In this document: positions 1-8,469 of the stretch, piece by piece
How the letters are laid out: every line of letters begins with the position of its first letter
Position numbering within the stretch: the first letter of the stretch is position 1
Assembly (NCBI GenBank): GCA_900472605.1
Contig: UCJD01000033.1
Span: 1-64,000 of the forward strand
Origin: Hyphomicrobiales bacterium
GTDB taxonomy: Bacteria > Pseudomonadota > Alphaproteobacteria > Rhizobiales > Rhizobiaceae
DNA length: 64,000 nucleotides
Direction of reading: 5' to 3'
The notes under the pieces: model-generated
Seen by the model: only the letters and a program-made list of their open reading frames with translations
Database searches by the model: none
Told to the model about the DNA's origin: nothing
Position numbers and translations under genes: made by a program

Positions 1-77
1 GTCTTGCCGTGGTCAACGTGGCCGATCGTGCCGATGTTAACGTGCGGCTTGTTGCGCTCAAACTTACTCTTTGCCAT
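1..77 (-). CDS. tuf: Elongation factor Tu, N-terminal fragment (cut by window edge)
   Basis: Only the first 25 codons are present and the rest lies beyond position 1. Read on the minus strand from the ATG at 77-75, the peptide begins [20 protein letters not shown] and continues into VDHGKT. This is the hallmark EF-Tu start with the first G-box (GHVDHGKT), so the identification is secure despite the truncation. EF-Tu is the cytosolic GTPase that delivers aminoacyl-tRNA to the ribosome. Upstream of it, in its own direction, lie tRNA-Gly and tRNA-Tyr, but a helicase gene and a membrane-protein gene on the other strand separate them from tuf. Confidence 0.95.
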
Positions 78-418
78 TTGAATGCTTCCTGTGAACGAAA
101 TGGATGACCCCGGCGAACCGGTTTAGTGCCGCCGTTTAAGGCTTTCGGCGGAATTGCGCAAGACTTAATTGCGGGCGCTATTCCGCGCTGCCGCCGCATA
201 TGGGAACGACGCAATCGATCGGCAACCTCCGTTGCTCCGGATGACACAGCTACATCGTCGGCGGCAGAGGACAAGGGCATGAATTTGCGCCGGAAGTTCG
301 CGATGGAGAACCAGCGGACACGCCGCGCGCGACGGGATGAAGATACATTTCGTTAATGCGCGCCTGAGTAGTATCAGATCGGCGGCGACTAATGAAGCCG
401 ATTGATTAACCGGATGAA
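78..418. other. tuf / helicase divergent intergenic region
   Basis: This is about 340 bases between the divergent tuf and helicase genes. It must hold the promoters of both. It contains the left copy of the 24-nt direct repeat (141-164). A 76-codon open frame at 126-356 has no recognisable domain, no convincing ribosome-binding site and a composition unlike a real protein, so I do not call it. I could not assign -35/-10 boxes with confidence. Confidence 0.5.
141..164 (+). repeat. Left copy of imperfect direct repeat flanking the helicase gene
   Basis: This 24-base sequence matches 3863-3886 at 21 of 24 positions with no gaps. The shared core is TTCGGCGGAATTG, followed by YGCAARAC. The two copies are in direct orientation and bracket the helicase-PLD coding region almost exactly. 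They may be the footprints of insertion, or att-like sites used for cassette exchange. No integrase is present. Confidence 0.6.
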
Positions 419-3400
419 TTGGTCATGACCCTCTCCCTATCTGGCTTGCTCAACTATTGGCGCGCAGCGCTTCTCGATAGCAACCGGCATATTGATCCGG
501 ACACGCTGTCACTTCACCCGCTCGCCTTTGGCAATCTGAGAAACGGTCAACTTGAACGTCCACTAACCGCAACCTTGTGGGCGGAGGCCGAGACGGGCCT
601 CTCCCGTCGGGAACGTGAGCGCATGAGCGCCATAAACCTGGTCGTCGCGTTTCAGCTTCTGCAGCCGGAATATCGTCACTCGGCAATCTCCGCGACCATG
701 GATCGGATGAGAGTGCCGATGTGGCTCTGCCTCCAGGTGACGCGGGAGGGTAAATTGCTCGTCAGCGGCAATCCCGGCGATCAGATCATTGTCGATCGCG
801 CAGTCCTCGCCCCCGCTTCCGGTGCGCAAACGTTCTCGCAGATCACCGAAGTGGATGACTACATCGGAAACAATCCGCCGCCCGCAGACGGTTCCGACTG
901 GCCTGCATTTTGGCGCTACGCCGACCAAATGTTCACGAGCCTGTTCGGAGAGGCTGCTGACCGGTTCGCACCCCGAAATCATGTCAATCTCGGTGCGTAT
1001 ATTGCCTGCGGCACGCGTCCCGCCGACGCAAGCAAGGCAATTCGCAAAGTGTACGACACTTTGATTGACCAAGATGATGTTCTAGCACCGCTTCTGCGGC
1101 GCCTCATCAGTCCGCGGGAAGCCAAGGATGTGACTGGAATAGCCGAGAATGCGGCTCTGAAGGGTCGCCATCTCGGACAGATGAGCGGCGATTTTCCACT
1201 CAATCGAAGCCAACGCCGATCACTGAGCGCCGTGAATGCGGTGGCCGACGGCGAAATCGTCGCGGTCAATGGACCACCCGGAACGGGCAAGACGACATTC
1301 ATTCAAAGCGTCGTCGCGTCGCTGTGGGTGGAACGCGCATTGGTGGAAGGCGGAGAACCACCGGTTATTCTGGCGAGCTCCACCAACAACAAGGCCATAA
1401 CCAATATCCTCGACACCTTTGCGCGCGCATCATTAGCGACGCAGCACCCGCTTTCAGCCTCTCCACTGATCGAGCGCTGGCTGCCCGAAGTTGCGCAATA
1501 CGGATTGTATCTTCCCTCGAAACGAGAGGTCGAGAAAGGCATAAGACCGGAGCACGCCGCCGCGTGGTGCCATCAGTATGGCCAGCCATGGAGCGGCCTG
1601 CCAGGCAGCATCGAGAACGACACCTACATCCAAGGCGCGAAGGACTTTTGGCTCAGTCGTTTTCGAGATTGGGCGGGGCAAGGCGCCACCGATCTTAAGG
1701 AAGCGACCGAAACGCTGCGGGAACTGTTGCAGCTGAAAGCCGCCGCCATGAAGGCGGCACTCACCCTCAAGGACACGACCTCGCTACTATTCAACGGTCG
1801 CTTTCCAACCACCTCCGACATCGCGCGTCTGCGCGCATTGATCGACCAAGACGAGAGCCGATTGCAGATGCTGCGCGAGTGCGCCCGTACTGCTCTTGAA
1901 CTTTCCCACGGATCGCTGCTCGAAGCTATTTTCTCTTGGGTACCCGCGGTCAAGCGACGCCTCTGGTCACGCGTGCATTCCTACCTGGATGCTCAGAACC
2001 TGGCCGATCCCGCCTGGACGCGGAAGACCTTCCTCGGACCGGCGACGCTTCGCGCTTGGCTGGATGACCTCATCACCAACCATGAGCGCGTGCTTGGTCG
2101 AAAGAAAGAGGCGGTCGCAAACTGGAGCAGCTGGCTACACGCGTTGCAACCAATCCTGGCTGAGGACGTCCAGAAGGAAATTTCAGCGACGCCCGATAAG
2201 CTGGATGAGCGGCTGGACACCCTGGTACGCCCCGAGCTCTTCCATCTCGCGGCGCGGTACTGGGAGGGCCGCTGGCTGATCGAGGTTGATGCAGCGACAC
2301 GCAGCAAGGACAAGACGTTCACCGGCCGCGATCGCGACGCATGCGAACGTCGGTGGCGGCGCTTTGCAAAGCTGACGCCTTGCATGGTGTCGACAGCCTA
2401 TACCGCCCCTCGCTTATTTGATTACTACAAGGGCTCCACGGAGATGCTGGCCGATTTCATCGATCTGTTGATCGTCGATGAAGCTGGCCAGGTACCGCCC
2501 CAAGTCGGCGGCGCGCTCTTTGCGCTGGCGCGCAAAGCACTGATCGTCGGAGATACGCAGCAGCTTGAGCCTGTTTGGGGTATCGACACCGGCACCGATC
2601 TCGCAAATCTGGATCACTTCCAAATGACCGACCAAAGGCAGCCGCTTCAAGCCAATGGCATGATGGCATCCGAGGGATCGGTGATGGCGATGGCTCAGGC
2701 CGCGACCGCGTTCGCCATGCCACCGCATCGCGGATTGTTTCTCGAGGAGCACTGGCGGTGCCGTGCGCCTGTCATCGCCTATAGCAACGAACTGGCCTAT
2801 GGCGGCGCCCTCAAGCCGATGCGCCCGGACAGTGCACACCCCTTGCCGCCCTTGGGATATGCTCACGTGCCGGGCCGTGCAGTTCGCGCGGGAACAAGTT
2901 GGACGAATGCCGAGGAAGCTGTCGTGATGGCAAAATGGCTGGGTCGCAGAAAGCGGCAACTCATCGAGCATCATGGCGCCAGAACGTTGGGCGAGATCGT
3001 GGCAATCGTCACGCCTTTCCGAGCGCAGATCGAGGTGCTCAACGTGGCACTGCAAAGTGCGGGGCTGACCGGAGAAAACATAACCGTGGGCACAGTTCAT
3101 ACCTTGCAGGGCGCGGAAAAGGCCATTGTGATGTTCTCATCGGTCAATACCGCAGGGCGATCCGCCGGCCTGTTCATCGACCGGGGGGTATCCATGCTCA
3201 ACGTGGCGGTATCGCGCGCACGGGAGAGCTTCCTCGTGTTTGGCGACATTGGCTTGTTCCGACCGGAGCAACCATCATTGCCGTCGGGACTGCTTGGCGT
3301 CTACCTTTTCTCGAAGCCGGAAAACGAAATTACCGACATCGACCCGATTAGCCGGATCGTCCTGGAGGTGCCGTCGGATGTTGAGAGAATCAGCAGCCTC

Positions 3401-3862
3401 GAAGGGCATCGGGAAACACTGCGTAGATCCATCGAGGACGCAAATGAGCGATTGCTGATCGTCTCCCCTTATCTCACAGGGAACGCCATCGAGGCCGACG
3501 GCCTCGCTCCACTGCTCGACCAGCGGCGCAACGATCTAAGGGTCGTCGTCGCCTATGATCAATTTCTGAACACGGGACGGGATCGCCGCCTGCAGCCAGG
3601 CGCGGCTTCGGCTATCCAAGCGCTGACGACAGCCGGCGTTGAACTTTGGCCCCTCAACGGGGCTCATAACAAAACACTCGCCGTGGATCAAAACTGGATC
3701 GCAGAAGGGTCGTTCAACTGGCTGTCCGCTCTTCGCGACCGCGAAAGCGACTACCAGCGCCATGAGGTGTCACTCATCTACCGCGGAGCGGATGCCGCAA
3801 CCTATGTGGACAAAGCATGGCAGGAGATCGAAGCTCTAAGACTTGATTCTAAGCGCGGCTAA
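419..3862 (+). CDS. SF1 (COG1112-type) helicase fused to a PLD nuclease domain; Mokosh type II-like defence protein
   Basis: This is a 1147-residue protein. The TTG at 419 gives the longest reading; the ATG at 425 is an equally good start. The N-terminal ~270 residues are unassigned. A superfamily 1 helicase core follows: Walker A GPPGTGKT (285-292), Walker B DEAG (687-690), motif V near TVHTLQGAE (~895-903) and motif VI NVAVSRAR (928-935). The ~300-residue insert between Walker A and B is helical. The C-terminus (~990-1120) is a phospholipase D-like domain with the segment LLIVSPYL and an exact H-x-K-x4-D motif (H1083, K1085, D1090). Known: type II Mokosh anti-phage systems are single proteins joining a COG1112 RNA helicase to a PLD nuclease. 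Inference: this is such a defence gene. A cellular nucleic-acid repair helicase of the same family is the alternative. No partner gene is obvious. Confidence 0.75.
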   Translation: MVMTLSLSGLLNYWRAALLDSNRHIDPDTLSLHPLAFGNLRNGQLERPLTATLWAEAETGLSRRERERMSAINLVVAFQLLQPEYRHSAISATMDRMRVPMWLCLQVTREGKLLVSGNPGDQIIVDRAVLAPASGAQTFSQITEVDDYIGNNPPPADGSDWPAFWRYADQMFTSLFGEAADRFAPRNHVNLGAYIACGTRPADASKAIRKVYDTLIDQDDVLAPLLRRLISPREAKDVTGIAENAALKGRHLGQMSGDFPLNRSQRRSLSAVNAVADGEIVAVNGPPGTGKTTFIQSVVASLWVERALVEGGEPPVILASSTNNKAITNILDTFARASLATQHPLSASPLIERWLPEVAQYGLYLPSKREVEKGIRPEHAAAWCHQYGQPWSGLPGSIENDTYIQGAKDFWLSRFRDWAGQGATDLKEATETLRELLQLKAAAMKAALTLKDTTSLLFNGRFPTTSDIARLRALIDQDESRLQMLRECARTALELSHGSLLEAIFSWVPAVKRRLWSRVHSYLDAQNLADPAWTRKTFLGPATLRAWLDDLITNHERVLGRKKEAVANWSSWLHALQPILAEDVQKEISATPDKLDERLDTLVRPELFHLAARYWEGRWLIEVDAATRSKDKTFTGRDRDACERRWRRFAKLTPCMVSTAYTAPRLFDYYKGSTEMLADFIDLLIVDEAGQVPPQVGGALFALARKALIVGDTQQLEPVWGIDTGTDLANLDHFQMTDQRQPLQANGMMASEGSVMAMAQAATAFAMPPHRGLFLEEHWRCRAPVIAYSNELAYGGALKPMRPDSAHPLPPLGYAHVPGRAVRAGTSWTNAEEAVVMAKWLGRRKRQLIEHHGARTLGEIVAIVTPFRAQIEVLNVALQSAGLTGENITVGTVHTLQGAEKAIVMFSSVNTAGRSAGLFIDRGVSMLNVAVSRARESFLVFGDIGLFRPEQPSLPSGLLGVYLFSKPENEITDIDPISRIVLEVPSDVERISSLEGHRETLRRSIEDANERLLIVSPYLTGNAIEADGLAPLLDQRRNDLRVVVAYDQFLNTGRDRRLQPGAASAIQALTTAGVELWPLNGAHNKTLAVDQNWIAEGSFNWLSALRDRESDYQRHEVSLIYRGADAATYVDKAWQEIEALRLDSKRG

Positions 3863-3886
3863 GCGTTCGGCGGAATTGTGCAAAAC
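3863..3886 (+). repeat. Right copy of imperfect direct repeat flanking the helicase gene
   Basis: This copy starts at the base after the helicase stop codon (TAA 3860-3862) and matches 141-164 at 21 of 24 positions, with differences at repeat positions 3, 17 and 22. Its location right at the end of the coding region makes the pair look like cassette boundaries. Confidence 0.6.
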
Positions 3887-3989
3887 GGCACGCGCGCGAA
3901 TTCACCATAAACCGCCACAACCGGTTGATGCTGTGGTATTACTTCCCTTGCCGGAGCCACGCCGGCGATCGCCCCGGGGAGAGCATGGG

Positions 3990-4499
3990 ATGGAACCGAA
4001 GGACATCGCGAAACGGTCGGCCGGCAATTTTCTGATCTTTGCCGGCTGCGCATTCATATTGTGGATACTGGCAGCGGCGATCGACTGGATCGCGCAGGTC
4101 GTGCGGCTCTCGACGCCCGAGCGGCTGCCGGCGCTGGCAGCCTCCATCGTCAGCTCATCGACGCTACAGGCGATCGTCGCCATATGGCTGCTGACGGCTG
4201 CCGTCGCGATTGCGTTTCCAAGAGTGCTCAGGCCGCTATCGACCACGACGACGCTGATGTTCGATGTCGGTTACGGCATCCTCGGCGCGCTGACCGGATT
4301 CGGCATCGCCATCGGGCTTTCCGGTGGAGGCTGGTCGATCCTGTTGCGCGCACTCATTTATAGCGCCGTCATCGCGGTCGGCTACGTCGCCGTGCGCAAA
4401 TGGCTGTCGCGGGACGAATTCACGATGGACGGGCGTACACGCTGGATGGCGGCCGGCATCATTGCGCTCGCATCCCCCTTCGTCCTGCTATGGGGCTGA
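3990..4499 (+). CDS. Small four-helix membrane protein, unknown function
   Basis: This is 169 residues from the ATG at 3990, chosen because GGGGAGAG at 3976-3983 is a good ribosome-binding site for it; the open frame extends further upstream without one. I count about four or five hydrophobic segments: ~12-30, ~55-75, ~85-105, ~110-130 and the C-terminal ~150-168. The protein is therefore mostly inner-membrane, with a short basic N-terminus. I recognise no family. It sits between the helicase gene and tRNA-Gly, 104 bases after the right direct repeat, so it probably lies outside the helicase cassette. A functional link with the helicase cannot be excluded. Confidence 0.65.
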   Translation: MEPKDIAKRSAGNFLIFAGCAFILWILAAAIDWIAQVVRLSTPERLPALAASIVSSSTLQAIVAIWLLTAAVAIAFPRVLRPLSTTTTLMFDVGYGILGALTGFGIAIGLSGGGWSILLRALIYSAVIAVGYVAVRKWLSRDEFTMDGRTRWMAAGIIALASPFVLLWG

Positions 4500-4562
4500 G
4501 GATAGGCCAACGCAAACATGCGCTTGCGCGCCGTAGATAACGTCAGAATTTGATTTGAAAAA

Positions 4563-4636
4563 TGGAGCGGGTAGCGGGAATCGAACCCGCGTATTCAGCT
4601 TGGAAGGCTGCTGCTCTACCATTGAGCTATACCCGC
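4563..4636 (-). tRNA. tRNA-Gly (anticodon TCC)
   Basis: The minus strand reads a complete cloverleaf: acceptor GCGGGTA paired with TACCCGC, discriminator T and encoded CCA (4563-4565). The anticodon loop CTTCCAA gives TCC, and the T-loop is GGTTCGATTCC. The length is 74 bases including CCA. It is followed in its own direction, after the inserted genes, by tuf. Confidence 0.95.
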
Positions 4637-4662
4637 GGGGTTTGGTCCGATCCGAGGACGAA

Positions 4663-4747
4663 TGGTGGAGAGAGTTGGATTTGAACCAACGTAGGCTGAG
4701 CCAACGGATTTACAGTCCGTCCCCTTTAACCACTCGGGCATCTCTCC
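4663..4747 (-). tRNA. tRNA-Tyr (anticodon GTA)
   Basis: This is an 85-base class II tRNA with a long variable arm on the minus strand. The acceptor GGAGAGA pairs with TCTCTCC, followed by A and encoded CCA (4663-4665). The anticodon loop ACTGTAAAT reads GTA. It lies 26 bases upstream of tRNA-Gly and is probably co-transcribed with it. Confidence 0.95.
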
Positions 4748-4952
4748 AGTTTTTCGTCCGGATCGTTAGACCAAGTCTGCTAGACTTTCGAAGCGTTGCC
4801 GCCCCTCGGTCTGCGCCGCGTATATGACGGGCCGAGTTGCCTATGTCAACACGATGACGATGGAAAATATGTGAAAAATTTCATCGGCGGTGGAAAGGCC
4901 CTGCGCACAAAGAAATCCTATGCGGAAAGAAACGCCACCGCTATAAAGCGGC

Positions 4953-5843
4953 ATGAGCAAAGACGATAAAAGAGGCGGCCCGCCCGCAGACGACAAATCC
5001 GCCAAGGATACGCACTACGCCAATCTGCGTCGTGCGCATCGCGACAACAAACGCGAACGCGGCGAAATTCCAACTCCCGGCTTCCAGAAGCGCAAGCGCG
5101 GCGGCGATGATTGGAAGCCGCCGGCATTGGCGCCAGACCAGGTCCATCTCTATGGCTTGCACACGGTGCGCGCCGCGCTCGAGAATAAAGAGCGCAAGAA
5201 GATAAAGCTGTCGGTGACGCAGAATGCGCTGGCACGCCTGGAGATCGACGTCGAGAAACTCGGCATACCGGTCGAGATGGTTTCACCGCAGGATCTAGAC
5301 AAGGTGCTTGGCCCCGATGCCATCCACCAGGGCGTGATGCTGGAAACGCGCCCCCTGCCCGTGCGCCGCCTCGAAGCGCTGAAGGACAGCCCGCTTATCC
5401 TGGTGCTCGACCAGGTCACCGATCCACACAATGTCGGCGCCATCATGCGTTCGGCAGTTGCCTTCAAGGCTGGCGCGTTGATCACGACGCAGCGCCACAG
5501 CCCGACCGAATCGGGTGTGCTCGCCAAATCCGCCTCCGGCGCTCTGGAACTGATCCCCTACATCCAGATCACCAATCTCGCCGATGCGCTTGGCGAACTT
5601 CACAAGCTCGGCTTCGTCACGATCGGCCTCGATTCGTTGGGCCCGGCTCCTCTGGAGGGAACCTTCTCCGGCGACAAGGTTGCGCTCGTGCTTGGCGCCG
5701 AGGGCAAGGGGCTGCGCCAGAAGACGCGCGAGACCGTTAATGCGCTGGCACGGCTCGACATGCCGGGTGAGATCAAGTCGCTCAACGTGTCCAACGCCGC
5801 AGCGATCGCGCTTTACGCCGCGCGCATTCACTTGAAGGGCTGA
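4953..5843 (+). CDS. rlmB: 23S rRNA 2'-O-ribose methyltransferase of the TrmH/SpoU family (RlmB-like)
   Basis: This 296-residue protein probably methylates the 2'-O of G2251 in 23S rRNA using S-adenosylmethionine. It starts with a ~55-residue lysine/arginine-rich tail, common in alphaproteobacterial homologues. A SpoU substrate-binding domain follows (LYGLHTVRAAL, ~66-76; to ~125), then the knotted SpoU methyltransferase domain (~145-290). The three SPOUT motifs are visible: DPHNVGAIMRS, LVLGAEGKGL and SLNVSNAAAI. It is transcribed away from the tRNA-Tyr/Gly pair. The exact target (RlmB versus another TrmH paralogue) is inferred from length and motif spacing. Confidence 0.9.
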   Translation: MSKDDKRGGPPADDKSAKDTHYANLRRAHRDNKRERGEIPTPGFQKRKRGGDDWKPPALAPDQVHLYGLHTVRAALENKERKKIKLSVTQNALARLEIDVEKLGIPVEMVSPQDLDKVLGPDAIHQGVMLETRPLPVRRLEALKDSPLILVLDQVTDPHNVGAIMRSAVAFKAGALITTQRHSPTESGVLAKSASGALELIPYIQITNLADALGELHKLGFVTIGLDSLGPAPLEGTFSGDKVALVLGAEGKGLRQKTRETVNALARLDMPGEIKSLNVSNAAAIALYAARIHLKG

Positions 5844-5965
5844 CCGGCTCAAGGACGGGCGACCATGCCGAAAGATACTGCTGCTGATGCTCAACCGCCT
5901 CGGTTTTGACGTCAGCCGCGGTTATCATCTAGCAATGCTCCGACCAACAAGGAGAAGCATCCGAC

Positions 5966-6136
5966 ATGGCAGTTCGCCCCCTTATCATCGGCATTCTCTT
6001 CATCGGGATCCTCGTCGCCATCATCCTCAGCATCGGCTGGATCGACAAGACTCAACCCGTGCACCAGCCCGACCCGCTCGCCCCCGCCGCTCCAGGCGCC
6101 AATCCCACGACGACAGCACCGCCACCGGCGCAGTAG
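5966..6136 (+). CDS. 56-residue single-pass membrane protein, unknown
   Basis: This short gene has an excellent ribosome-binding site (AAGGAGAAG, 5949-5957) eight bases before its ATG. The product starts MAVRPLIIGILFIGILVAII, a single hydrophobic helix. It ends in a proline/alanine/threonine-rich tail of about 30 residues that would lie in the periplasm. Such tiny membrane proteins are common in Rhizobiaceae but I know no function. It follows rlmB by 122 bases and precedes another small gene. Confidence 0.6.
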   Translation: MAVRPLIIGILFIGILVAIILSIGWIDKTQPVHQPDPLAPAAPGANPTTTAPPPAQ

Positions 6137-6201
6137 CCTCTACGCCCCAGGAACAGAATTGCCGGATTTGCGTTTCTTCCTCGTTCAAAAGGAGAAATCG
6201 C

Positions 6202-6339
6202 GTGCGAATAATGATCGCTGTCATCGCTCTCATGGTTGTTTCGGTTCTCAGCATCGCTGCCATGCCGTCTTCCGGCGATGGCATGGGCGAGAATGGCGAC
6301 CACCTGCAATCGACCGTTCGGCAAACCACGCCAAACTGA
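6202..6339 (+). CDS. 45-residue small secreted or membrane-anchored protein, unknown
   Basis: The start is GTG at 6202, seven bases after the ribosome-binding site AAAGGAG (6188-6194). The first ~20 residues (VRIMIAVIALMVVSVLSIAA) form a signal peptide or membrane anchor. They are followed by a short hydrophilic tail rich in Gly, Asp and Thr. The strong translation signal and clean signal sequence support a real gene. No family is recognised. Confidence 0.5.
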   Translation: MRIMIAVIALMVVSVLSIAAMPSSGDGMGENGDHLQSTVRQTTPN

Positions 6340-6447
6340 TCAAGCCAAGCGAGCGCCTGAATACGGCCTGTTGAAATCAATGAGGGAAATCAAATAGTGG
6401 CCGATTTTTCTTTACAGCGCAGCAAAATCTGCTAATTGGCGGGCGTT

Positions 6448-6523
<76 letters not shown>

Positions 6524-6674
6524 CAATTCTTCGAAGGAATCGATTGTTTGCTACACCGGCGGGCCTCGGTAGACGAGATGCTCGTATTGCAACATTTGTA
6601 CCTTATGCCCTTGGTTTCCCAGGGTTCCCCTGCATTCACGGCTGATCCGTGCAACATGCCAAGAGGTTATTAAA

Positions 6675-6962
6675 ATGGCTGAACTCACCCCGGCGCAGAT
6701 CGCGGGACTTAAACTCGCCCGTGATGGCGATCTCTTTCCGCAAGCCGCCGGCAAGTGGACACATGAGAACGCAACCGTGACTTATGCGAAAACGGACCGC
6801 TGGAAAGAGCGCCCGCAGAAGATCAAGACGGTCACCGCGAAGACGCTTGTGGATCTCTGCGAGCACGGCTTCCTGGAGCGCCGCAACCTGACTGACGATG
6901 GGACTACCGATACCTATGGCATTACCATGGGCGGCAAGATCTGGTTGCTTCGTAACAAGTAG
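6675..6962 (+). CDS. Hypothetical protein, 95 residues
   Basis: The ATG at 6675 is preceded by AAGAGG. The product is soluble and mixed in charge, with no signal peptide or membrane helix. The central part (TVTAKTLVDLCEHGFLERRN, about residues 56-75) has the rhythm of a winged-helix recognition helix followed by a wing, ending in GGKIWLLRNK. That makes a small DNA-binding fold conceivable, but I cannot name a family. It stands alone between tRNA-Thr and nadK. Confidence 0.6.
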   Translation: MAELTPAQIAGLKLARDGDLFPQAAGKWTHENATVTYAKTDRWKERPQKIKTVTAKTLVDLCEHGFLERRNLTDDGTTDTYGITMGGKIWLLRNK

Positions 6963-7121
6963 CCGCGGTCGCCGACCTGACGGGCGAGATGCGATTGGCG
7001 CCCCTCTGCCCGCTTCCCACCGATACAGAGAGTCGTCGCAGCGAACAGCTGCGACCTTAAAATGCCTTGTCGTGCCAGCCTATTATCATTTAGCTAGGCG
7101 GACTTTATCAAAGGGCATTGC

Positions 7122-7895
7122 ATGAGCGTATCGTTTCAGACCCTCTGTTTTCTGGCTTCCCCTACCGCCGAAGCGCTAGCGGCGCGCGATGAACTGATTC
7201 GCATCTACGGGGATGTGCCCGCCAAGGACGCCGATGTCATCGTGGCGCTCGGCGGCGATGGCTTCATGCTGCAGACCCTGCACAGCACGATGAACTCCGG
7301 CAGGCTCGTCTATGGGATGAACCGGGGTTCCGTCGGCTTTCTGATGAACGAGTACCGAACGGATGCGTTGCGCGAGCGGATCAATGCCGCGGTCGAGAAC
7401 ACGTTCCGTCCGCTGCGAATGACGACCACGAACGCCGATGGGACGAGCGATACGGCGCTCGCGATCAACGAGGTCTCGCTCTTTCGCCAATCCTACCAGG
7501 CTGCCAAGCTCAGGGTCGAGGTGGATGGCGTCGTGCGTCTGGAAGAGTTGACCTGCGACGGGCTGATGGTGGCGACGCCGGCCGGCTCGACGGCTTACAA
7601 TCTCTCGGCGCACGGTCCGATCCTGCCGCTTGACGCACCGCTTTTGGCCATGACGCCGGTGAGCGCGTTTCGGCCCCGCCGCTGGCGTGGCGCGCTGTTG
7701 CCGAACAAGGTGACGGTGGATATTCACATTCTCGAATCGGAAAAGCGGCCTGTGAACGCGGTTGCCGACAATTCCGAGGTCAAGTCGGTGCTGCATGTGC
7801 GCATCGCTCAATCCGAGCACATGACCGCGCGCATTCTATCCGATCCCGACCGCTCCTGGTCCGACCGTATTCTGGCCGAGCAATTCGAGGATTGA
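7122..7895 (+). CDS. nadK: NAD kinase
   Basis: This 257-residue cytosolic enzyme phosphorylates NAD to NADP using ATP or polyphosphate. The diagnostic GGDG motif is at residues 44-47 (VALGGDGFML). The second conserved block DGLMVATPAGSTAYNLSAHG provides the NAD-binding and catalytic loop, and NEVSLFR lies between them. The length matches the short alphaproteobacterial form, which lacks the N-terminal extension of enteric NadK. A small secreted-protein gene begins five bases downstream, so the two are likely co-transcribed. Confidence 0.95.
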   Translation: MSVSFQTLCFLASPTAEALAARDELIRIYGDVPAKDADVIVALGGDGFMLQTLHSTMNSGRLVYGMNRGSVGFLMNEYRTDALRERINAAVENTFRPLRMTTTNADGTSDTALAINEVSLFRQSYQAAKLRVEVDGVVRLEELTCDGLMVATPAGSTAYNLSAHGPILPLDAPLLAMTPVSAFRPRRWRGALLPNKVTVDIHILESEKRPVNAVADNSEVKSVLHVRIAQSEHMTARILSDPDRSWSDRILAEQFED

Positions 7896-7899
7896 GTTG

Positions 7900-8433
7900 A
7901 TGAAGCGTCTAGGACTGACAGCGTGCGCGCTCTTGATCGCCGCGATTCCCGTCACTGCGCATGCGGCGGATGCCACGAATCCGATATTACCTGCGAGCAT
8001 CACATTCGCCACGAGCACGGGTTACTGGGCCGACGACGGCGATGCGCCGGCGGTGACACGTCCGCCAGCGACCGCCACCCCAAACGCACCCGCCGCTGCA
8101 GCGGCGACACCCACCGCGCCGAGCCAACCCCGCCATGGCTACTACAAGCTGTTTGCGGTTCGCCAAGCCGATCGCACCGCGAAGGTCTATCTGCAGCAGA
8201 TCGCGCAGACCGGTGCCGGGCCCGAGATCGTCTCGACGGTGGAAGTTCAGGAACTCAACGACCTCAATCCCTATGTGACGGATATCCGTCCTGAAAATTC
8301 GACCGGCCGGCTAAACGAGCCGGGATTGTTCGCCATGGTGTATCTGAAGACCGATCCGGATGGAGACGCCGATAGCTGGACCGTCATCATCGACGAGTTC
8401 GGCGATATCAGTGTCGAGAAGTCGGGGCATTAA
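7900..8433 (+). CDS. Secreted hypothetical protein
   Basis: This is 177 residues from the ATG at 7900 (a TTG one codon upstream is also possible). A clear Sec signal peptide (MKRLGLTACALLIAAIPVTAHA) ends at an A-x-A cleavage site. A low-complexity Pro/Ala/Thr linker (~45-75) and a compact ~100-residue domain follow. The domain contains alternating beta-like strands and a GDADSWTVIIDEFGDISV ending. It overlaps the end of nadK by spacing only (five bases). The function is unknown, and a periplasmic location is inferred from the signal peptide. Confidence 0.75.
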   Translation: MKRLGLTACALLIAAIPVTAHAADATNPILPASITFATSTGYWADDGDAPAVTRPPATATPNAPAAAAATPTAPSQPRHGYYKLFAVRQADRTAKVYLQQIAQTGAGPEIVSTVEVQELNDLNPYVTDIRPENSTGRLNEPGLFAMVYLKTDPDGDADSWTVIIDEFGDISVEKSGH

Positions 8434-8469
8434 AACCAGTCGCGTTTCGCAAGAGATACAGCCAGAATC

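Noticed and set aside
126..356. 76-codon open frame between tuf and the helicase gene
   Set aside because: It has no ribosome-binding site and an arginine-rich, low-complexity composition typical of a chance frame in GC-rich DNA. It also overlaps the direct repeat and the promoter region.
419..4499. Idea that the helicase and the neighbouring membrane protein form a two-gene system
   Set aside because: The right direct repeat and a 100-base gap separate them, and known type II Mokosh needs one protein. It remains possible but unsupported.
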